Shown here piece after piece: positions 59,471 through 64,000 of a stretch of 64,000 bases of DNA (its first letter is position 1; each line of letters begins with the position of its first letter). The position numbers were made by a program, and so were the translations under genes. The stretch covers positions 186,001 to 250,000 of the forward strand of contig NZ_JAPIVP010000004.1 of NCBI RefSeq assembly GCF_026239555.1, written 5' to 3'. Under the pieces are notes generated by a model, which searched no databases, was not told the DNA's origin, and was given only the letters and a program-made list of their open reading frames with translations. Source of the DNA: Pedobacter sp. PF22-3 (GTDB taxonomy: Bacteria > Bacteroidota > Bacteroidia > Sphingobacteriales > Sphingobacteriaceae).

Positions 59471-61114
59471 ATGGCTCAAAAGAATAACGACGAACAATTT
59501 AAAAATGTAATATCACACGCTAAAGAATACGGTTTCGTATTTCAGAGCAGCGAAATATATGATGGCTTAAGTGCTGTTTACGATTATGGCCAATTGGGTG
59601 CCGAGTTAAAAAACAATATTAAAACCTATTGGTGGAAAGCCATGGTGCAAATGCACGAAAACATTGTAGGGATTGACTCTGCAATTTTTATGCACCCTAA
59701 GGTTTGGAAAGCCAGCGGACACGTAGATGGTTTTAACGACCCGATGATTGACAATAAGGATTCGAAAAAACGTTACCGCGCCGACCAGTTACTGGAAAAT
59801 AAAATTGATGAACTGTATTCGGAATTAGCTAATTTTAGTGCAGAAAACAAAGCCAAATTTGAATCTTTTCAAACAGAAATACTAGGTTTAAGCGATGAAG
59901 GACAGGCTGCATGGATTCCTGGTTTTAAAGATGAGGAAACGATTTTAGACAATGCAAAATATCCATTTGTTGATGAGGCCAGCTGGAGATTTGTAAGAAA
60001 AGGTTTAGCGCTTGAAGTAGAGATGAACCTTGCACTTAAATCTGAAAACTTAGCACAGCTAAAAGATTTAATCGTAAATTATAAAGTAATCTGCCCAATT
60101 TCTAAAACTTCTAACTGGACAGATGTACGTCAGTTTAACCTGATGTTTAGCACACAATTTGGTGCAATGGCTGAGGGCAGTGATGAAGTTTATCTTCGTC
60201 CGGAAACTGCTCAGGGTATTTTTGTTAACTTTTTAAATGTTCAAAAGTCAGGCAGGATGAAAATTCCTTTCGGTATTGCGCAGATTGGTAAAGCTTTCAG
60301 AAACGAGGTAATTGCCCGCCAGTTTATTATGCGTATGCGTGAGTTTGAGCAAATGGAAATGCAATTTTTTGTTCGCCCGGGCGAAGACACAAAATGGTTC
60401 GAATACTGGAAAGAAGCACGTTTAAAATGGCATAAAGCTTTAGGTACCAACCCTGAAAAATACCGTTACCACGACCATGTTAAACTGGCGCATTATGCCA
60501 ATGCAGCAACCGATATCGAGTTCGAATTTCCGTTCGGGTTTAAAGAAGTTGAAGGAATCCACAGCCGTACCGATTTCGATTTAAAGCAGCACCAGGAGTT
60601 TTCTGGCAAGAAAATGCAATATTTTGATAATGATTTAAATGAAGTAGGCAAACCTTATGGTAATTACATTCCTTATGTAATCGAAACTTCTATTGGTTTA
60701 GACCGCATGTTCCTCTTAACCATGATTAATGCTTTTGAAGAGCAGGATTTAAGCACCGAAGACAAACAGGACAGCCGTACCTTATTGCGCTTACACCCTG
60801 CTTTGGCACCATATAAAGTAGCCATTTTCCCATTGACCAAAAAAGATGGTTTACCGGAAAAAGCGCGCGAAATTATGGACGAGCTGAAATTCGATTTCAA
60901 CTGTATTTACGAAGAGAAAGATGCAATTGGTAAACGTTACCGCCGTCAGGATGCTGTAGGTACGCCTTTCTGTATCACTGTAGACCACCAAAGTTTAGAA
61001 GACAATACGGTTACGATTCGCCACAGGGATAGCATGGAGCAGGAACGTGTAGCCATTGCCGATTTAGGAAATATTATCGGCTCGGCGGTAAGCTGGAAGA
61101 CATTGTTGGCATAA
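59471..61114 (+). CDS. glyS: Glycine--tRNA ligase, alpha2 (GlyQS-like single-chain) type
   Basis: Charges tRNA-Gly; class II synthetase of the single-polypeptide type. Motif 2 is FRNEVIARQFIMRMREFEQMEMQF (in parts), motif 3 ETSIGLDRMFLLTMI, and the start region GFVFQSSEIYDGLSAVYDYGQLGAELKNN is typical. The C-terminal anticodon-binding domain follows (YKVAIFPLTKKDGLPEKAREI). At 547 residues it is complete. A family B repeat and terminator follow. Confidence 0.94.
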   Translation: MAQKNNDEQFKNVISHAKEYGFVFQSSEIYDGLSAVYDYGQLGAELKNNIKTYWWKAMVQMHENIVGIDSAIFMHPKVWKASGHVDGFNDPMIDNKDSKKRYRADQLLENKIDELYSELANFSAENKAKFESFQTEILGLSDEGQAAWIPGFKDEETILDNAKYPFVDEASWRFVRKGLALEVEMNLALKSENLAQLKDLIVNYKVICPISKTSNWTDVRQFNLMFSTQFGAMAEGSDEVYLRPETAQGIFVNFLNVQKSGRMKIPFGIAQIGKAFRNEVIARQFIMRMREFEQMEMQFFVRPGEDTKWFEYWKEARLKWHKALGTNPEKYRYHDHVKLAHYANAATDIEFEFPFGFKEVEGIHSRTDFDLKQHQEFSGKKMQYFDNDLNEVGKPYGNYIPYVIETSIGLDRMFLLTMINAFEEQDLSTEDKQDSRTLLRLHPALAPYKVAIFPLTKKDGLPEKAREIMDELKFDFNCIYEEKDAIGKRYRRQDAVGTPFCITVDHQSLEDNTVTIRHRDSMEQERVAIADLGNIIGSAVSWKTLLA

Positions 61115-61125
61115 AAGTATAAATC

Positions 61126-61211
61126 CGTCATCTCCATCGGAGAGCAACGAAGCCAAGAGATCTGCTTCAAAATAGATCTCTCCACTCCGCGATGCTTCGA
61201 TCGAGATGACG
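61126..61211. repeat. Intergenic hairpin repeat, family B
   Basis: CGTCATCTCCATCGGAGAGC to GATCGAGATGACG. Internal GAAGCCAAGAGATCT faces AGATCTCTCC. Closely linked to the terminator that follows. Confidence 0.7.
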
Positions 61212-61222
61212 ACCGTTTTATC

Positions 61223-61249
61223 AAGTCGCAGGTTTTACCCCTGCGACTT
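61223..61249 (+). terminator. Rho-independent terminator after glyS
   Basis: AAGTCGCAGG / CCTGCGACTT (10-bp perfect stem, 7-base loop) and a T-run to 61254, about 110 bases past the glyS stop. Confidence 0.9.
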
Positions 61250-61264
61250 TTTTGTGTAAGAAAA

Positions 61265-61948
61265 ATGAATTTAGCCGAACATTATAACAAACTTTACAGG
61301 GATTCGATTGCCAAAATAGCTAATGGTAACTACGAAATAGATCGCTTAATCGATTCTGACGCCGATAATCGTTTTGGCATTACTTTGGTCATCAGGCCTG
61401 ATGCCGAAACGAATCATAAAATCCAGCAATTTTTGGCTGAAGTAAAAGCCATTGAGCCTGATCAGTATTATTATCAAAATGCAGATATCCATATTACCTT
61501 AATGTCGGTCATTTCCTGCTATGACGGCTTTGATCTGAACGCAATTAACATTCATGATTATGTCCAGGTGATTCAGCAGGTTTTAAACGCCTATCGGAGT
61601 TTCAGAATTCATTTTAAAGGGCTTACGGCTTCACCTTCCTGCATTTTGATTCAGGGATTTTTAACTGAAACACTAAACCAGATACGTAATGATCTGAGGT
61701 TTGCTTTTAAAAATACTGATTTACAGCAAAGCATCGACAAGAGATATGCCATTCAAACGGCACATTCAACTATCGTGCGATTAAGAAAACAGCTTCAAGC
61801 CCCGGACGCACTATTCCATCTGCTAGAGAAATATAGAAATTTTGACTTCGGCACTTTCGAAGTGAAGCAAATCGAATTGGTTTATAACGATTGGTACCAG
61901 CGAGAACAATACGTTAAGAAATTGCATATCTTTTCACTCGATCAATAA
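61265..61948 (+). CDS. 2H phosphoesterase (2'-5' RNA ligase-like)
   Basis: A 227-residue soluble protein with the two H-x-T motifs of the 2H superfamily, HITLMS (H76, T78) and AHSTIVR (H167, T169), which together bind and cleave cyclic phosphates or 2'-5' linkages. The hydrophobic-strand pattern around them fits the family. Some databases name such proteins mutarotase, but the HxT pair supports 2H. Substrate unknown. ATG 61265 follows a terminator. Confidence 0.78.
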   Translation: MNLAEHYNKLYRDSIAKIANGNYEIDRLIDSDADNRFGITLVIRPDAETNHKIQQFLAEVKAIEPDQYYYQNADIHITLMSVISCYDGFDLNAINIHDYVQVIQQVLNAYRSFRIHFKGLTASPSCILIQGFLTETLNQIRNDLRFAFKNTDLQQSIDKRYAIQTAHSTIVRLRKQLQAPDALFHLLEKYRNFDFGTFEVKQIELVYNDWYQREQYVKKLHIFSLDQ

Positions 61949-61995
61949 ATCCCATATCTTCGCGGCATTATTAACCAAAAAACAACTTAACACTC

Positions 61996-62478
61996 TTGAA
62001 ACTATCTTTCAAATTAATCGCCTTGGCATTTACCTGCCTCCTCTTTATTTCATCCTGCAAAAAAGAAACACCTTTACCCGAAAAAGATATTTTTAGCATA
62101 AAAATAGATGATACTTTAATAGAATTCACTGACAATGCTGTAATTAGTAGCAATTTTACAATCAGCCCAAGCGATAAAATGCTCAGGATAATAGGTAACG
62201 GTTCAAACCGGATGATCAACCTGAACATTATCGGTTACAACGGAGTGGGAGAATATATTTTAAATCTCAACCAGATACAGGTAGCCGGTGCTTATGTTAA
62301 AAAGGCACAAAGTGGCGAAAATGAAGAAAATTATGTCTTAAGTGATGGAAAGGTACAGATTCTCAGCGTAACTGATCAAAAGATTAAAGGCACTTTCCAT
62401 TTTATTGCAACAGATTATAGCAAAACGATAGCAAAAACAATCGATGGAATTTTTTACCTAGGCATAGATAAGCAATAA
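61996..62478 (+). CDS. Lipoprotein of unknown function, 160 aa, TTG start
   Basis: Signal peptide MKLSFKLIALAFTCLLFISSC with lipobox ISSC at Cys21, and a short mature domain of probable beta-sandwich character (IKIDDTLIEFTDNAVISSNF, IGNGSNRMINLNIIGYNG). Start is TTG at 61996; no ATG is in frame upstream near it. Family not recognised. Location: envelope. Confidence 0.65.
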   Translation: MKLSFKLIALAFTCLLFISSCKKETPLPEKDIFSIKIDDTLIEFTDNAVISSNFTISPSDKMLRIIGNGSNRMINLNIIGYNGVGEYILNLNQIQVAGAYVKKAQSGENEENYVLSDGKVQILSVTDQKIKGTFHFIATDYSKTIAKTIDGIFYLGIDKQ

Positions 62479-62579
62479 ACCACGCACATGCACAACATCG
62501 ATAAATCGCATGGCATATCATCCTTCCATCATAAAAACTGCTGCCAGCAACCTTATTTCATATTCATTTAACTGAATGT

Positions 62580-62587
62580 TATATTTG
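62580..62587 (+). promoter_or_regulatory. -7 element TATATTTG for the AraC-like gene
   Basis: TATATTTG 23 bases before the ATG at 62611. Confidence 0.45.
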
Positions 62588-62610
62588 TTTAGTCATCAAA
62601 AGTTATTGAC

Positions 62611-63017
62611 ATGAAAATTCCACAGAAGTTTTTTGCCCGCCGACATGAAATTGCGGCAGATTTTTTAAGGGAATTAGACAAACACCTGGACGATGTGGTA
62701 TCAGGCCGGACAACCGAGATGTTTGAAGTAAGAGATTTTGCCGGGCTTATTCACGTTCATCCTACACATCTAAGCAATACTATTAAGGCTGCTACAGGAC
62801 ATTCGCCATGTTATTTTTTTGAAGAGCGTTTAATGGAGATTTCGAAATCGATGTTACAGCATGTGAACATGCCAATAGAGAAATAGCCAGAATTTTAACC
62901 TACGATCCATCTAACTTTACCAAGTTCTTTAAACACTTCTCTGGCCAAACACCAAAACAGTATCGCGAGGCTTATTTCGAGTCTTTAGCTGCGAAGAAAA
63001 AAATTGTCAACACATAA
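62611..63017 (+). pseudogene. AraC-family regulator split by a one-base frameshift
   Basis: The frame from ATG 62611 reads MKIPQKFFARRHEIAADFLRE to the first HTH helix (HLSNTIKAATGHSPCYFFEERLMEISKSML) and stops at 62884. In a +1 frame, GAA-ATA-GCC-AGA from 62880 continues as EIARILTYDPSNFTKFFKHFS and stops at 63015. Joined, these give a standard AraC C-terminal domain with both HTH motifs. One base near 62878 (probably a missing G or C in G?A-GAA) breaks it. It may be a real mutation or an assembly error. The product would be about 134 residues and lacks an N-terminal ligand-binding domain, as in short AraC regulators. Confidence 0.75.
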
Positions 63018-63018
63018 A

Positions 63019-63084
63019 ACTTAAACAATCACCATTTTTACTTAAACACTCACCATTTTAACAGCCGATTTCCATCTAATTTTG
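63019..63084 (+). promoter_or_regulatory. AraC-like operator and promoter of the short-chain dehydrogenase
   Basis: Two direct repeats of 20 bases (ACTTAAACAATCACCATTTT at 63019; ACTTAAACACTCACCATTTT at 63040) are 21 bases apart, one mismatch between them. The -7 element TAATTTTG lies at 63077-63084, 17 bases past the second. Two helical turns between half-sites on one face is typical for AraC-family sites. Confidence 0.7.
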
Positions 63085-63103
63085 TTTAACAAATAAAAAG
63101 AAA

Positions 63104-63868
63104 ATGGAAACACAAAATAAAATTGCCCTGGTAACCGGTGGTAGCCGCGGACTGGGAAAAAACGCTGCCTTAAAAATTGCCGCAAAAGGAATTGGTGTAA
63201 TGGTTACCTATCAATCTAAAAAAGAGGAAGCAGAAGATACAGTTAATGATATAAAAGCGCTGGGTGTACCAGCAGCAGCACTACAGTTAAATGTTGGCGA
63301 TGCTAAAACTTTTGATGCCTTTTTTACAGAAGTTAAAAGTGTGCTAAAATCTGTTTTCAATGCAGAAAAATTCGACTTCCTGATCAATAATGCAGGCATT
63401 GGCATCCATGCTTCATTTGCTGATACTACGGAGGAACAATTTGATGCCCTGGTAAACATCCACTACAAAGGGGCTTTCTTTTTAACTCAGAAAGCCTTGC
63501 CCTTGTTAAATGATGGTAGCGGAATCATTAATGTTTCATCCGGATTGGCCCGTTTTGCAACTCCAGGTTATGCGGCTTATGCTTCTATGAAAGGTGCCAT
63601 GGAAACCCTAACTAAATACCAGGCAAAAGAATTAGGTTCAAGAGGAATCAGATCCAATATTGTTGCTCCAGGTGCAATTGAAACCGATTTTGGCGGTGGA
63701 GTAGTAAGAGATAATGATCAGCTCAACGCCGGAATTGCTGCTAATACCGCTTTAGGTCGGGTGGGCTTACCAGATGATATTGGTGGCGTAGTAGCATTTT
63801 TATGCACTGAAGATGCGAGATGGATTAATGCACAGCGCATTGAAGCATCTGGCGGTATGTTCTTATAA
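63104..63868 (+). CDS. Short-chain dehydrogenase/reductase
   Basis: NAD(P)-dependent oxidoreductase of classical SDR type, 254 residues. Motifs: TGGSRGLG (11-18), NNAG (95-98), catalytic S145, Y159 and K163 (YAAYASMKG), and the C-terminal GAIETDFGG. The second residue of the TGxxxGxG loop and the absence of the adenine Asp suggest a preference for NADPH (inference). The AraC-like gene next door, with operator repeats in its promoter, is its probable regulator. Substrate unknown. Confidence 0.9.
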   Translation: METQNKIALVTGGSRGLGKNAALKIAAKGIGVMVTYQSKKEEAEDTVNDIKALGVPAAALQLNVGDAKTFDAFFTEVKSVLKSVFNAEKFDFLINNAGIGIHASFADTTEEQFDALVNIHYKGAFFLTQKALPLLNDGSGIINVSSGLARFATPGYAAYASMKGAMETLTKYQAKELGSRGIRSNIVAPGAIETDFGGGVVRDNDQLNAGIAANTALGRVGLPDDIGGVVAFLCTEDARWINAQRIEASGGMFL

Positions 63869-63884
63869 ATCATTCGTGCTTTTT

Positions 63885-63946
63885 AACCACCAGGACACGA
63901 AGGCAGAAAGATTATTTTTTTGTGTTCTTAGTGCCTTGGTGGTTAT
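63885..63946. repeat. Intergenic hairpin repeat, family E-like (AACCACCAGGACACGAAGG...)
   Basis: AACCACCAGGACACGAAGG on one side, GTGCCTTGGTGGTTAT on the other, with GTGTTCTTA between. A long imperfect inverted repeat, related in its words to the tandem copies at 28638-28888. A fragment of a similar element (AACCACTAAACGCC) runs to the end of the window. Confidence 0.7.
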
Positions 63947-64000
63947 CTTTTTTGGTAACCCGTCAACGTTAACCACTAAACGCCATGCGCTAAACACCAT

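Noticed and set aside
1..64000. tRNA or rRNA genes, prophage or insertion sequences.
   Set aside because: No cloverleaf or ribosomal RNA core motifs were seen, and no transposase, integrase or phage structural gene is encoded. The only nuclease associated with repeats is the DUF559 gene.

Overview
The window looks like a chromosomal segment of a Bacteroidota bacterium, most likely of the Sphingobacteriaceae (Pedobacter-like). This rests on moderate-to-low GC, recognisable gliding-motility genes (gldA, gldC, gldF, gldG), Bacteroidota-type promoters (TANNTTTG at -7), a lone TonB-dependent receptor with a carboxypeptidase-regulatory N-domain, many lipoproteins, PorT-type beta-barrels, families such as DUF4397, DUF3810 and DUF72, and several families of hairpin-like intergenic repeats. 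No rRNA, tRNA, CRISPR array, prophage or complete insertion sequence was recognised.

Layout. 1-2.4 kb: the 3' end of hisIE, then two orphan membrane proteins bracketed by copies of the hisIE 3' end, then a WD40 protein. 2.5-8.7 kb: an NlpC/P60 peptidase, a universal stress protein, a divergent ferredoxin / LuxC-like acyl-CoA reductase pair, ftsE with a small partner, and grpE-dnaJ. 8.7-17.3 kb: a lipoprotein, a DUF72 protein, Ppx/GppA phosphatase, Maf, a Spy-like protein, a tandem stress protein, KdsC, IscX with a [2Fe-2S] ferredoxin, and a DUF2520 protein. 17.3-28.5 kb: a cytochrome c maturation locus (ccmF, ccmE, a ccmD-like gene, ccmC, ccmB) split by glutamate dehydrogenase and three exported proteins. 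28.9-45.9 kb: O6-alkylguanine methyltransferase, lipocalin, gldC, a DEAD-box helicase, dihydroorotase, a VapBC-type toxin-antitoxin pair, DUF3810, MiaE, a glycosyltransferase, a TonB-dependent receptor, HscA and a luciferase-like monooxygenase. 45.9-48.2 kb is the most accessory-looking part: a DUF559 nuclease between two copies of a 240-bp hairpin element, a gene remnant and a SUFU-domain protein. 48.2-59 kb: a zinc phospholipase C-like protein, DedA, two DUF4397 lipoproteins, dnaN, gldG-gldF, three outer-membrane barrels, gldA and a glycerophosphodiesterase. 59.4-64 kb: glycyl-tRNA synthetase, a 2H phosphoesterase, a lipoprotein, a frameshifted AraC regulator and a short-chain dehydrogenase with AraC-like operator repeats in front.

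Genes that work together. Ccm proteins make c-type cytochromes by a minimal route in which CcmE carries a CxxxY haem-binding motif. GldA/F/G form an ABC transporter linked to gliding, with gldC elsewhere. GrpE, DnaJ and HscA are chaperones; HscA, IscX and the [2Fe-2S] ferredoxin are iron-sulfur assembly accessories.

The most notable unexplained structure is the DUF559 endonuclease gene lying between two inverted-ended 240-bp elements, with its stop codon inside one of them. Other highlights are a perfect 48-bp palindrome before a stress-protein gene, 21-bp-period direct repeats at the dehydrogenase promoter beside a broken AraC gene, duplication of the hisIE 3' end around an orphan gene pair, tandem 96-bp and 7-bp repeats, and many promoters that would give almost leaderless mRNAs.
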